In this document: in pieces, positions 1 through 8,111 of the stretch
Layout of the letters: each line of letters starts with the position of its first letter
How positions within the stretch are numbered: the stretch's first letter is position 1
NCBI GenBank assembly: GCA_963798795.1
Contig: CAWCUZ010000001.1
Location: 2,648,646-2,712,645, forward strand
DNA: 64,000 bases
Origin: CAWCUZ01 sp963798795
GTDB taxonomy: Bacteria > Acidobacteriota > Vicinamibacteria > Vicinamibacterales > SCN-69-37
Direction: 5' to 3'
Program-made: the position numbers and the translations under genes
The notes under the pieces: model-generated
The model's database searches: none
What the model was told of the DNA's origin: nothing
Seen by the model: only the letters and a program-made list of their open reading frames with translations

Positions 1-2249
1 GCGGCGTCCTCGCTGGCGAGGAAGTGCCGGGCGATGTGCTCGCCGAGGGCGCGGTAGGCTTCGAACTGGGCTTCGCTGAAGAACTGGTTGGAGCTGGGCT
101 CCTGGGGGAACAGCGGGTTGCGGCTCCAGTATTCGAGCACCGCCTCGGGCTCGTCCCCGGTGAGGGAGGCTTTCAGCAGGACGAGACGGCCGGTCTCGGT
201 GTCGGAATAGTGAATGTCCCCCACCACCCAGTGGCTGAGCGTCGTACCGCCGGGCTGGAGGTGGAGCGGGTCGACGCGGATCCCGATCTCGATCCCGAGA
301 TCGATCCGGGCGTACCGCAGGAGATCCGCCAGACAGCCCAACGTCATGGCCGGATCCTCGTCCGCATCGATGGCGACAATCCACCGGCAGCGCCGCCGCA
401 GCAGCTCGTAGATGCCGAGGTTCTCGATCTGGCCGCCGTCCGATACGTTGACGTAGGGTCCGCGCGCGTCGAGGCGGCCCAGCGCTTCCTTCAGCAGCGC
501 TCGCGGGCCGAGTCCCGCCAGCCGCAGCCGATCCCGCACCCTCCCGCTCCGGACGACGGACGGGTTCGGCAGCCAGTAGTCGAGCCGCAGGTCGAGCAGC
601 GCGAGCAGGAAGACCAGCGCCGGCACCGTCTCGGTGCCCATGTTCGGCGCCAGCCCCGCGCCGGACACCGCCATGGCCGTCCCGAGCGTGAGGTGCCGAT
701 CGTGGCGCTCCATCTGCGCAGTCTCGCAGTACCCGGTCGTCTCGCTGCCGACGAAGTGCCGTGAGAACAGGAAATAGTCGGCGTGCCGTCCCGCCATCTC
801 CGGCTCGGCGGCCCCCTGCAGGTTGAGCGTCGTGTTCAGCAGGTGGTAGGGCGCGGCCGACCCGGGAGCGTTCAGGCTCGACAGCTTGAGGCCGTCGCGC
901 GGCCGCGGCATCCCGTCCGGATCGATCCCGAAGACGAACGCCCGGCTGAGCCGGTCGCGGAAGAATCCGTGCTGCGACGTGATGTTCGGATTGGTGATGA
1001 AGAACGCGTAAGCCAGCCCGCACAGTCCGAGCAGCATGAACGGCCACTCCCGCGGACCATCCCAGATCAGCGTGTTCGTCAGCCGCAGCGTGCCGCGCCA
1101 CCACGTCACGCGATCCTCGTGGCCGCCGTTCGCGATGAGCCACCATTCGTATTCGCCGCGGGCGTGCGGCTCGACGTGCGCGGCCGGATCCAGGAAGTAT
1201 CCCTTGTCCACGAATGCCGCCTGGAGGCGCGGCGTGACCTCGCCCGCGTTCAGGTCCTGTCGCAGCTCTGAAGGAAGCAGCGGTGAATCCACCTGATACA
1301 CCGTCAGGAACAGAAACAGTCCCAGCACGATCGCGTACCCGAACAGGCCGACGACGAGCAGCGACAGGCGCCGCATCATCGCCTTCCAGGCCGGCACGAC
1401 CGCGCCCGCGAGCGCGAGGAGCAGCAGGACCCCGACGGCCGCCGAGGCGAACAGGGCCGCCCGGGCCACGAAGACGTTCATCTCGGTCCAGCTCAGGTCG
1501 ATCGCCTGCTGGGTGAGCAGGAAGATCGGGATCAGCAGCAGCACCGCGATCACCCCGACGAGCGCCATGGCCAGCGTCCGCTCGTACTGATTGCGGCGCG
1601 GCCAGGTGAACCGCGCCGGCGCCAGCCGATACAGCACCGGCCCGGCCAGCGCCACCACGGCAAACGCGCCCAGGGCGACCAGCGGGAAGTACCGGGCGCG
1701 GTCGGGCCCCCAGCGATACAGCAGCACGAAGGCGAGCTCGGTGAGCTGCACCGCGATGATGAGGACCGGCAGGAGCACGGCGAGGTTGTCCACCAGTCCG
1801 CGCAGGATGACCGCGGGCAGGCGCAGCGCGTCGAGCAGACCGCCCGGCGCGAGATACCGATCCTGATTGCGCAGGTACTTCACCGCCGGCCGTTCGGTTT
1901 CACCGGGCTCGAATCCGAGCGGAAACCGGCCCGGGTCGGCCGAGGCGTGCGACGAGTTCAGCAGCGCGCTGAGCGACGAGCCGATCAGCCCGCCGCCCGA
2001 CACCGTGGAGACGTAGTCGATGCGCGTCAGCAGATCGGCCGACGCGAACGCCTGAAGCACGCCGAGCGACAGCGACGCCGATCGGATGCCGCCGCCGGAC
2101 AAGGCCAGCCCGATCAGGTTCCGATCGAGACGCGGAGGGCCGGGTCTGCCGGGATCCGGCTGGCCGAGCTGCGCGCGCCGGCGGCGAATTTCCTCGAGCT
2201 CCGCAGCAAAGACGTCGCCTTCGAATGTCGGGCCATCAGAACGTGACAT
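1..2249 (-). CDS. Patatin-like phospholipase with membrane region (partial, C-terminus outside window)
   Basis: Reading leftward from ATG at 2249, the frame stays open to the window edge (749 codons). Residues 51-57 read SGGGIRS, the glycine-rich oxyanion loop of patatins. Ser84 in the following TVSGGG is the expected nucleophile. Near residue 600 the motif SDGGQIENLG supplies the catalytic Asp (D-G-G), completing a Ser-Asp dyad. Between the nucleophile and the Asp lie several hydrophobic stretches (roughly residues 140-310 and 395-415), so the enzyme is probably membrane anchored. The family hydrolyses acyl ester bonds of lipids; substrate is not predictable. No signal peptide. It is divergent from the small exported protein at 2389. 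The 3' end is missing, so total length is unknown. Confidence 0.88.
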   Translation of the reverse strand, partial: MSRSDGPTFEGDVFAAELEEIRRRRAQLGQPDPGRPGPPRLDRNLIGLALSGGGIRSASLSLGVLQAFASADLLTRIDYVSTVSGGGLIGSSLSALLNSSHASADPGRFPLGFEPGETERPAVKYLRNQDRYLAPGGLLDALRLPAVILRGLVDNLAVLLPVLIIAVQLTELAFVLLYRWGPDRARYFPLVALGAFAVVALAGPVLYRLAPARFTWPRRNQYERTLAMALVGVIAVLLLIPIFLLTQQAIDLSWTEMNVFVARAALFASAAVGVLLLLALAGAVVPAWKAMMRRLSLLVVGLFGYAIVLGLFLFLTVYQVDSPLLPSELRQDLNAGEVTPRLQAAFVDKGYFLDPAAHVEPHARGEYEWWLIANGGHEDRVTWWRGTLRLTNTLIWDGPREWPFMLLGLCGLAYAFFITNPNITSQHGFFRDRLSRAFVFGIDPDGMPRPRDGLKLSSLNAPGSAAPYHLLNTTLNLQGAAEPEMAGRHADYFLFSRHFVGSETTGYCETAQMERHDRHLTLGTAMAVSGAGLAPNMGTETVPALVFLLALLDLRLDYWLPNPSVVRSGRVRDRLRLAGLGPRALLKEALGRLDARGPYVNVSDGGQIENLGIYELLRRRCRWIVAIDADEDPAMTLGCLADLLRYARIDLGIEIGIRVDPLHLQPGGTTLSHWVVGDIHYSDTETGRLVLLKASLTGDEPEAVLEYWSRNPLFPQEPSSNQFFSEAQFEAYRALGEHIARHFLASEDA

Positions 2250-2388
2250 GGGCGTTTTGTGCCTGGTGAGTGTAGCGCGGGACGACACGTCCCGGGTGAA
2301 AAGGAGTGCGGTATCTGCCGGCCACGCTGGTGGTCACGATTCTTGCAGCAGGTCCAGGTGACGCGTGATGCGTCCATGGAGGTGCGTG

Positions 2389-2871
2389 ATGACGATTGGC
2401 AAAGCCTCGGCACTCGCCCTGGGCATGGCAGGGGCCATGGCGCTCGGCGTATGGATTTCGCCCTACGTTCGCGGCGCCGGTACCGGCGTCGAGGAGCAGC
2501 ACGCCGCCGGCCGCTCGACTACCGCGACCACCGCGGCCGAAGGCAACGAGCATCAGATGGCGCGCCAGGCCGTGCCGGCGGTCGCGCCCGATTCGGCGGC
2601 GCTGCACGCGCGCCTGAAGCCGGTGCTCCGGAACGGCACGAACGTGAATCTGGCGGCGGACGGCTTCAAGAGCGGCGAGCTGTTCGCGACCGTGGCGCAC
2701 GCCGCGCAGAACACGGACATCCCGTTCGTGCTGCTGAAGCACCGGGTGCTCAACGAACGCAAGAGCCTGGCGGCCGCGATCCGCGAGTCGAACCCCGACC
2801 TGAACGCGCCGGTCGAAGCCGCCAGGGCCCGCGCGGAAGCACAGGCCGACCTCGCCCGGATCAGCGGATAG
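2389..2871 (+). CDS. Small exported protein of unknown function
   Basis: This is a 160-residue protein. ATG at 2389 is preferred over an in-frame ATG 24 bases upstream because GGAGG (2378-2382) sits six bases ahead of it. Residues 1-30 form a signal peptide or membrane anchor: lysine near the start, then an Ala/Gly/Leu-rich core. A low-complexity Ala/Thr linker follows. The C-terminal ~90 residues form a soluble alpha-helical domain with the segments LKPVLRNGTNVNLAADGF and FVLLKHRVLNE. I do not recognise a named family. It precedes the ATP-grasp gene by 93 bases on the same strand, so cotranscription is possible. Confidence 0.7.
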   Translation: MTIGKASALALGMAGAMALGVWISPYVRGAGTGVEEQHAAGRSTTATTAAEGNEHQMARQAVPAVAPDSAALHARLKPVLRNGTNVNLAADGFKSGELFATVAHAAQNTDIPFVLLKHRVLNERKSLAAAIRESNPDLNAPVEAARARAEAQADLARISG

Positions 2872-2964
2872 CCGCGGCCTGCGGACTGGCGCGGGAGCGC
2901 CGTGACCAGCGTCTCCCGCGCCGGTCGATTCTGTGCCGCCGTTCGGGGATAGAATCGGGCGGCC

Positions 2965-4479
2965 GTGACCGTCGCGCCCCACGACGATTTTGCCGCCCTC
3001 CAACGGAAGCTGGTTCCGCTGTGGCGGTCGATTCAGAGCTTCAATCAGGATTCCCAGACGATTGTCGTCGTGCCCTCGATGGGGGTCGACTCCGACATGT
3101 CGGGCGTGCGGCAGCAGGCGTATGAGGAGCGCTTCCTCTTTCTGCTGCTCCTCCTCCGCCAGCCGCGCGCCCGGCTCGTGTACGTGACCTCGCAGGCGAT
3201 CCATCCCGAGATCGTCGACTACTACCTCGGCCTGCTGCCGGGCGTGATTGCCAGCCACGCGAAGAAACGGCTGTTCCTCGTCTCGCCGCTCGACGGCTCG
3301 CCCGGGCCGCTGACGCAGAAGATCCTGGACCGGCCGCGGCTGCTGTCCGAGATCCGCGCGCTCGTCATCGATCCCGACCGGGCGCACCTGGTGCCCTACA
3401 CCACGACCGTGAAGGAGCGGGAGCTGGCGCTGCGGCTCGGCATCCCGATGTACGGCGCCGATCCCGCCCTGTTCCCGCTGGGCACGAAATCCGGCGCGCG
3501 CAGGATTTTCGCGGAAGAGGGCGTGCCGCACCCCATGGGCGTCGACGGGCTCAACACGATCGATGACATCGTCGCTGCGATCGTGTCGCTGCGTGAGCGC
3601 AAGCCCGGCCTTCAGAAAGTCATCGTCAAGCTGAACGAGGGTGTGTCGGGCGAGGGCAACGCCGGCATCGACCTGGCCGGCCTGCCGGCGCCGGGCGATC
3701 CAGGCGAGCGACGCGCCGTGGACGCGCGCGTGCGCGCGATGTCGTTCGAACTGCCGTCGATGACACTCGACGCCTACACGGCCAAGCTCGCCGAACGCGG
3801 CGGTGTCGTGGAGGAACGGATCGGCGGCCGGGAGTTCCGGAGCCCCAGCGCACAGCTTCGCGTCACACCGCTGGGCGCCGTGGAGGCCCTGTCGACGCAC
3901 GACCAGCTCCTCGGCGGCGCCAGCGGCCAGACCTACCTCGGGTGCCGCTTCCCGGCGAACGCCGCGTACGCCCCGGCCATCATGCGCGAAGCGCTCAAAG
4001 TGGGCCGCCGGCTGATGAAGGAAGGCGTGCTCGGCCGGTTCGCGCTCGATTTCGTCGCCGTGCGCAACGCACGCGACGAATGGGACGTGTACGCCATCGA
4101 GATCAACCTCCGGAAGGGCGGCACGACGCATCCCTTTCTCACGCTGCAGTTCCTCACCGACGGCCGCTACGACGCGGAGACGGGCGGGTTCGCCACGCCG
4201 GGCGGCGTCGCGAAGTGCTTCGTGGCGAGCGACCACGTGCAGTCGCCGCTCTATCGCGCGTTCACGCACGAGGACCTCTTCGACCTGGCAGCGCGCCACG
4301 GACTGCACTTCGACCAGGCGCGCCAGACCGGCGTGGTGTTTCACATGATGAATGCGATCGGCGAAACCGGGTCCGTCGGCCTGACCGCCGTCGCGAACAG
4401 CGCCGACGAGGCCGAGGCTCTGTACGAGAAGACGCTGCAGGCGCTCGACCTGGAAGCGAAACGCGCGCTTCAGGCCTGA
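2965..4479 (+). CDS. PGM1-type ATP-grasp peptide ligase (carboxylate-amine ligase)
   Basis: The product has 504 residues with a GTG start. The N-terminal ~180 residues match the pre-ATP-grasp region of pheganomycin-ligase (PGM1) type enzymes: IVVVPSMGVDSDM, then an EERFLFLL helix and YVTSQAIHPEIVDYYLGLLPG. The ATP-grasp fold follows: VIVKLNEGVSGEGNAG is the nucleotide-binding lysine/glycine loop, and IEINLRKGGTTHPFLTLQFL the metal-binding Glu/Asn end. Such ligases couple ATP hydrolysis to amide bond formation, often joining an amino acid or peptide to a carboxylate. No biosynthetic partner lies nearby, so the substrate is unknown. It ends 11 bases from the convergent RnfD-like gene. Confidence 0.85.
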   Translation: MTVAPHDDFAALQRKLVPLWRSIQSFNQDSQTIVVVPSMGVDSDMSGVRQQAYEERFLFLLLLLRQPRARLVYVTSQAIHPEIVDYYLGLLPGVIASHAKKRLFLVSPLDGSPGPLTQKILDRPRLLSEIRALVIDPDRAHLVPYTTTVKERELALRLGIPMYGADPALFPLGTKSGARRIFAEEGVPHPMGVDGLNTIDDIVAAIVSLRERKPGLQKVIVKLNEGVSGEGNAGIDLAGLPAPGDPGERRAVDARVRAMSFELPSMTLDAYTAKLAERGGVVEERIGGREFRSPSAQLRVTPLGAVEALSTHDQLLGGASGQTYLGCRFPANAAYAPAIMREALKVGRRLMKEGVLGRFALDFVAVRNARDEWDVYAIEINLRKGGTTHPFLTLQFLTDGRYDAETGGFATPGGVAKCFVASDHVQSPLYRAFTHEDLFDLAARHGLHFDQARQTGVVFHMMNAIGETGSVGLTAVANSADEAEALYEKTLQALDLEAKRALQA

Positions 4480-4490
4480 AGGGCTGTTGC

Positions 4491-5372
4491 TCACTCGGGG
4501 CCGATCGCCTCGACCGGGCCACCGGGTCGGTCCCTGGGGATCGGGGACCGATCCGTCCTCACTCGATGGGCTTTGCGACGGCGTGCCTGCACGCGCCGCC
4601 ACGCTTCCCAGACGTTGCCGGCCAGGACGCCCGCCAGCAGGTAGTACGCGGCGCCGATCCACTCGAAGACGACGTAGCTGACGACGGCCACGATGGCGCC
4701 GCAGATGATCTGGTCGCGAGAGCGCACCGGTGACGTCGGCGGATCCGTGAGAATGAAGAACGCGAAGAACAGCACCGCATGCAGATCGGGCGCGCGGTAG
4801 ATCTCCGCGACGCGCGCGGGATCCGCCGCGAAGGCGGTGACCGTGAAGAGCAGATAGTAGCCGCCCAGGAACGAGAGGACGAGCGGCATCTTGTTGACGC
4901 GATCGGCGATGAACAGTCCGGCCGCCGAGAGCACCATCAGCGCCGGCAGCGGCAGGTCCGGCAGGGCGCCCCACCAGCTCTGACCCGTGTCGAAGACATA
5001 GAAGGTCGCGACCAGCGCCAGCGCCGCCGGGTTGAACACGTTCGCGCTGCGCGTGCGGACGGCGTACTTGCTGAGCACGCCGATGACGGCGATGCCGGTC
5101 GTGACCAGCCACGGCTCCTGCGGACTGAGCACCATCGCCACAATCAAGCCGGTGAGCAGGGCGCCGCTCGGAAAGACCCAGACGCCTTCACGCCACCGCA
5201 GAATGGGCGCGTCCACCAGCATGGCCGCGGCAGCCGCGGCGGCGAGCCCGGGCAGCACCACGGACGGCCCCTCGGCCGGCGCGGCAATCGCCGCCAGCAG
5301 AACCAGAACGATCGTCAGCAGGCCCTTAGGCGTGCGGAAGAATCGCCGAATCGCCCGGGGCTGTCGTCGCAT
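4491..5372 (-). CDS. RnfD/NqrB-like integral membrane electron-transfer subunit
   Basis: The product is a 293-residue, strongly hydrophobic protein with about eight to nine membrane segments. The central VFNPAALALV is characteristic of the NQR2/RnfD/RnfE family, and the loop FFILTDPPTSPVRSRDQ matches the conserved TDP-P segment of RnfD. These subunits carry electrons across the membrane between flavins. It overlaps the 3' end of apbE by 47 bases and is the last gene of a three-gene operon with apbE and an FMN-binding protein, which supports a flavin-dependent membrane redox role. I do not see an SGAT flavinylation site in this subunit, so the covalent FMN is probably carried by the partner encoded upstream. 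The Arg/Pro-rich C-terminus is low complexity. Confidence 0.8.
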   Translation of the reverse strand: MRRQPRAIRRFFRTPKGLLTIVLVLLAAIAAPAEGPSVVLPGLAAAAAAAMLVDAPILRWREGVWVFPSGALLTGLIVAMVLSPQEPWLVTTGIAVIGVLSKYAVRTRSANVFNPAALALVATFYVFDTGQSWWGALPDLPLPALMVLSAAGLFIADRVNKMPLVLSFLGGYYLLFTVTAFAADPARVAEIYRAPDLHAVLFFAFFILTDPPTSPVRSRDQIICGAIVAVVSYVVFEWIGAAYYLLAGVLAGNVWEAWRRVQARRRKAHRVRTDRSPIPRDRPGGPVEAIGPE

Positions 5373-6309
5373 CGCGCGTCTCGTGGAAGTCGTAGCGGCC
5401 GCGCATGAGCGGCGTCGCCACCCATTCGAGCTCGGGCGTCATCAGAAACCCGTCCGCCCCGTGGCGCCGGAGCAGCGCGAGTCCGTCGGCCGGACCCAGC
5501 ACGAAGGCGGCAGTCGCCAACCCGTCGGCCGCCATCGCCGAGGGGGCCACGACCGTCGCGCTCGCCAGCGCCGCGGCCGATGCGCCCGTCCTGGGATCGA
5601 GGATGTGATGCCCGTCCCGGCCGCCTGACGCGCGCCGCTCGTAGTCCCCCGACGTGCACACCGCGGCGTTCGACACGCGGATGGCCGCGACCGGCCCGCC
5701 ACCGCGCGGATGCCGGATGCCCACCCGCCAGGGCCCGCCCGCCGCGCGCCGCCCGCCCAGATACAGGTCGCCGCCGGCGTCGATGACGAAATTCTCGAGC
5801 GAGGCCAGCTCGCGCGCGGCCAGATCCACCGCCAGTCCCTTCGCGACGGCGCCGAGGTCGAGCACGAGCGGCCGTGTCAGGGCGATCGTCCGCCGATCGC
5901 GATCGATGGCGACGTCGCGGTAGCTGACACCCGCCGGCGCGATGACCGCCGTCCGTTGTGCCCGCCCGGTCCGGTACTCGCGGTTGAAACCGCGCGCTTC
6001 CATCTCGAGGCCGAGCGTGGGATCGAAGGCGCCGCCGGTTTCGGCCGCGAGCGCCAGCGCGAACGCGACCGCCTCGAAGAGGATGGCGCTCGCCGGCCGC
6101 GCATCGCCGGCGTGCGCGGTGAGCTGCATCAGCTCGCTCTGCGGATCGAATCGGGTGCAGCGCGCCTCGACCTCGTCGAACCAGCCGAACGCCCGGTCGA
6201 GAGCGGCGCGCACGACGCGGTCGTCGGCTGGACAATCCCCGGGCCCGGCGACGTCGATCGAGACGATGGTCCCCATCGACGGCGCACTGCGGCGATGGCC
6301 GGCGGTCAC
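5326..6309 (-). CDS. apbE: FAD:protein FMN transferase (ApbE)
   Basis: The product has 327 residues. ApbE moves FMN from FAD onto a Thr/Ser of a target protein. Family landmarks in order: SMGTIVSIDV near the start, FDEVEARCTRFDPQSE, ETGGAFDPTLG, LVLDLGAVAKGLAVD, NFVIDAGGDLYLGG (the flavin/metal-binding GG-D region), CTSGDYERR and HHILDPRTG. There is no lipobox, so the enzyme is probably cytoplasmic, unlike many periplasmic ApbE proteins. GTG at 6309 overlaps the stop of the upstream FMN-binding gene in a GTGA arrangement, so translation is likely coupled. The natural target is the neighbouring FMN-binding protein, which carries the ApbE recognition motif. Confidence 0.92.
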   Translation of the reverse strand: MTAGHRRSAPSMGTIVSIDVAGPGDCPADDRVVRAALDRAFGWFDEVEARCTRFDPQSELMQLTAHAGDARPASAILFEAVAFALALAAETGGAFDPTLGLEMEARGFNREYRTGRAQRTAVIAPAGVSYRDVAIDRDRRTIALTRPLVLDLGAVAKGLAVDLAARELASLENFVIDAGGDLYLGGRRAAGGPWRVGIRHPRGGGPVAAIRVSNAAVCTSGDYERRASGGRDGHHILDPRTGASAAALASATVVAPSAMAADGLATAAFVLGPADGLALLRRHGADGFLMTPELEWVATPLMRGRYDFHETRDATTAPGDSAILPHA

Positions 6310-7202
6310 TTCGCCTTCGCGAGGGCTTCGACGACCGCGTAATAGAACGCGTTGGTGCTTTGCGTGGCGCCCGAGACGTAGTCCACTTCAGGACTCTGGC
6401 GGCTCACGACCTGTGGCGGAAGCGCGGCAATCCACGAGCACGAGTATCGCGTCAGACAGCGGCTGATCGTCGCCGATGCAATCCGTCCGGCCTCGATGAC
6501 GACCGTCGCCTGGATGTCACCGTGGCGCGAGGTGCCCCAGCCCGTGTACGTGCCGTCCTTGTACTGCGCCGCGGGCGGAGGCGGAGGATCCGGCGCCGGT
6601 GGTGTTGCCGGAATCGCCGGATCGGCCGAGGTTGCCGGGACCACGGCAATGGCGGGATTTGCGGTGGTGCCGACGGAGGTTGGCGCTGCGGGCTTCGAGG
6701 CAGTGGCCGGCGTCGCGACCGGGGCAAACACGGACGCCACACCCGAGCCGGACGCCGCCGGCGGCCTCGACGCAGATGACGGCGCCTGCGGGTCGTCGTC
6801 CGACTGTTTCCGGGCGTCGTCGCGTGCGGGCGCGCTCGCGGCCGGATGGGCGCCTTCCACCCTCGCGGGCTCCGTCGAGTCCAAGGCCGTGCCGGCCGGC
6901 TTCGTGGCCCGCCGCGTCTCTGCCGAACGTCCGGCGGCCGACACGACGGGTTCGGGTGCCGCCGGCTTGTCGTCGGCCGGCTCGAGGGCGGACTCGACCG
7001 TCGGCGGAAGCGCCACCGGCGAGGGTAGCGCCGCCGAGAGCGAAGCCGGCGGGCCGGGCAGGTGCGTCCGCTGTCGTCCGGCTTCTTCGGCGAACCGATC
7101 CGCGGCGGGCCTGGTGCGCTGATAGCCCGCGGCATAGACCGTGAGCACCGCGGCCGAACCCAGCGCGAGCAGACTGTTCGCGACTCTCGAAGACTTTCCC
7201 AT
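6306..7202 (-). CDS. Membrane-anchored FMN-binding domain protein, ApbE target
   Basis: The product has 298 residues. ATG at 7202 starts the protein just before its anchor; the frame is open further upstream only across an intergenic repeat that would encode Gly-Pro-Glu tandem residues. Residues ~8-27 form a single N-terminal membrane segment. Residues ~30-210 are a long Ala/Pro/Ser/Thr-rich linker, ending in a proline run. The C-terminal ~85 residues form the FMN-binding domain (DGTYTGWG, then DYVSGATQST). The D-x-x-S-G-A-T pattern is the ApbE flavinylation site, with FMN expected on the Thr. Two cysteines (RCLTRYSCSWI) precede it. It is first in the operon with apbE and the RnfD-like gene. 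Confidence 0.85.
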   Translation of the reverse strand: MGKSSRVANSLLALGSAAVLTVYAAGYQRTRPAADRFAEEAGRQRTHLPGPPASLSAALPSPVALPPTVESALEPADDKPAAPEPVVSAAGRSAETRRATKPAGTALDSTEPARVEGAHPAASAPARDDARKQSDDDPQAPSSASRPPAASGSGVASVFAPVATPATASKPAAPTSVGTTANPAIAVVPATSADPAIPATPPAPDPPPPPAAQYKDGTYTGWGTSRHGDIQATVVIEAGRIASATISRCLTRYSCSWIAALPPQVVSRQSPEVDYVSGATQSTNAFYYAVVEALAKAK

Positions 7203-7266
7203 GGTTCCGTGCCGGTTCGACCGGCCGAAATCATAGACGACGGCCGGGGGCCGTCCGTAACAGGGG

Positions 7267-7403
7267 GGTCCAGGTCCCTCGGGTCCCTCGGGTCCCTCAG
7301 GTCCCTCGGGTCCCTCGGGTCCGAGGCACCGCGATCCTCCGATCGGCAATTGACGATAGCCCGATCACGCTGGGCGATGGCCAATCGACGATTGCCGGCG
7401 CCT
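7267..7403. repeat. Intergenic repeat copy A with internal 9-bp tandem
   Basis: This segment recurs in opposite orientation at 9696-9806. The left part is a tandem of 9-mers, GGGTCCCTC or AGGTCCCTC, five full units at 7272-7316. The right part (GAGGCACCGCGATCCTCC onward to about 7403) aligns with copy B at roughly 90 percent identity by eye. The two copies enclose the DoxX/ECF42/YCII genes. I see no coding sequence in it. Confidence 0.85.
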
Positions 7404-7443
7404 GGCGTCAGGTTCGCGGAACGCGCGGACGCCTGGCGCTCGC

Positions 7444-7878
7444 TCAAAGAAGCCGGCGCACGACCGCCCGTTCCTCGAACCTTCGGATCCTCGCACCTTC
7501 GGCCCTTCCGGGAGTGCACAGGTCCCATCGTCCGCGGGCAACCGAAGCGGTCAGCACACCGACGACCAGCGGCAACAGGGCCGGGACGACGCCGATGGAC
7601 GCCAGCGTCAGGGTGGCCGCGCCGGCCATGATGATCGTCAGACCCAGGGCCGCGACCGGCGTCAGGCCCGGCAGTACGCGAAGGGCCTGCGGCAGAATGA
7701 GGCCCGCCGCTCCCAGCACTTCCATCAGCCCGATGAACCGCAGGAAACCACCTGGCAGGGTCACCGGCCCCTTCAGGGCGTCGAGTGGCATGGCCAGCTT
7801 GGCTCCGCCCGCGAACAGAAACAGCCCCGCCAGCAGCCCCTGAACCACCCACAGCCACGTGTTGAATCGAACGCGCAT
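7444..7878 (-). CDS. DoxX-family membrane protein
   Basis: The product has 144 residues and four predicted membrane segments. The N-terminal segment contains LFLFAGGAKL, a typical DoxX opening, followed by FIGLMEVLGAAGLILP, the conserved Glu-containing second helix. DoxX proteins are small quinone-linked or accessory membrane proteins without a uniform function. The gene is divergent from an ECF42 sigma factor gene; genes of this kind are frequent near ECF42/YCII loci, so it may belong to that regulon. The last ~25 residues are polar and Arg-rich and may represent a read-on after the membrane domain. Confidence 0.85.
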   Translation of the reverse strand: MRVRFNTWLWVVQGLLAGLFLFAGGAKLAMPLDALKGPVTLPGGFLRFIGLMEVLGAAGLILPQALRVLPGLTPVAALGLTIIMAGAATLTLASIGVVPALLPLVVGVLTASVARGRWDLCTPGRAEGARIRRFEERAVVRRLL

Positions 7879-7940
7879 CGTTTCGTCCTCCCATCCACTG
7901 GTCGAACGGACCGTCGCGCAATCGACAGCCCCCCAACATC

Positions 7941-7961
7941 ACAAATCGCAAATCACAAATC
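7941..7961. repeat. Three tandem copies of a 7-mer, (A/G)CAAATC
   Basis: Units ACAAATC, GCAAATC and ACAAATC lie head to tail in the 233-bp divergent region between DoxX and the ECF42 sigma gene. The stretch is A-rich in an otherwise very GC-rich window. It could be a regulator-binding cluster for the divergent promoters or simple slippage. Confidence 0.6.
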
Positions 7962-8111
7962 ACCAGTGCCGTGTCGATCTCCCCCTCCTCCCTTCGACCA
8001 CCCTCCAGGAAGAAGATGCGCGTGGGCGAAGCGAGGCGGGCGGGCCTGGCGCACGGAGCGCCGGGCCGACCGGCTTGCGGAAGGACGGTGGCGGTGATGT
8101 GATCGGTCGGC

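Noticed and set aside
2236..5112. Long open frame (about 958 codons) on the minus strand
   Set aside because: Opposite the ATP-grasp gene and the small exported protein gene; the translation is Arg/Gly/Val-rich without any domain. Typical of antisense frames in GC-rich DNA.
7203..7349. Collagen-like Gly-Pro-Glu N-terminal extension of the FMN-binding protein
   Set aside because: The codons come from the 9-bp tandem of a dispersed intergenic repeat; the natural start is ATG at 7202 just before the membrane anchor.
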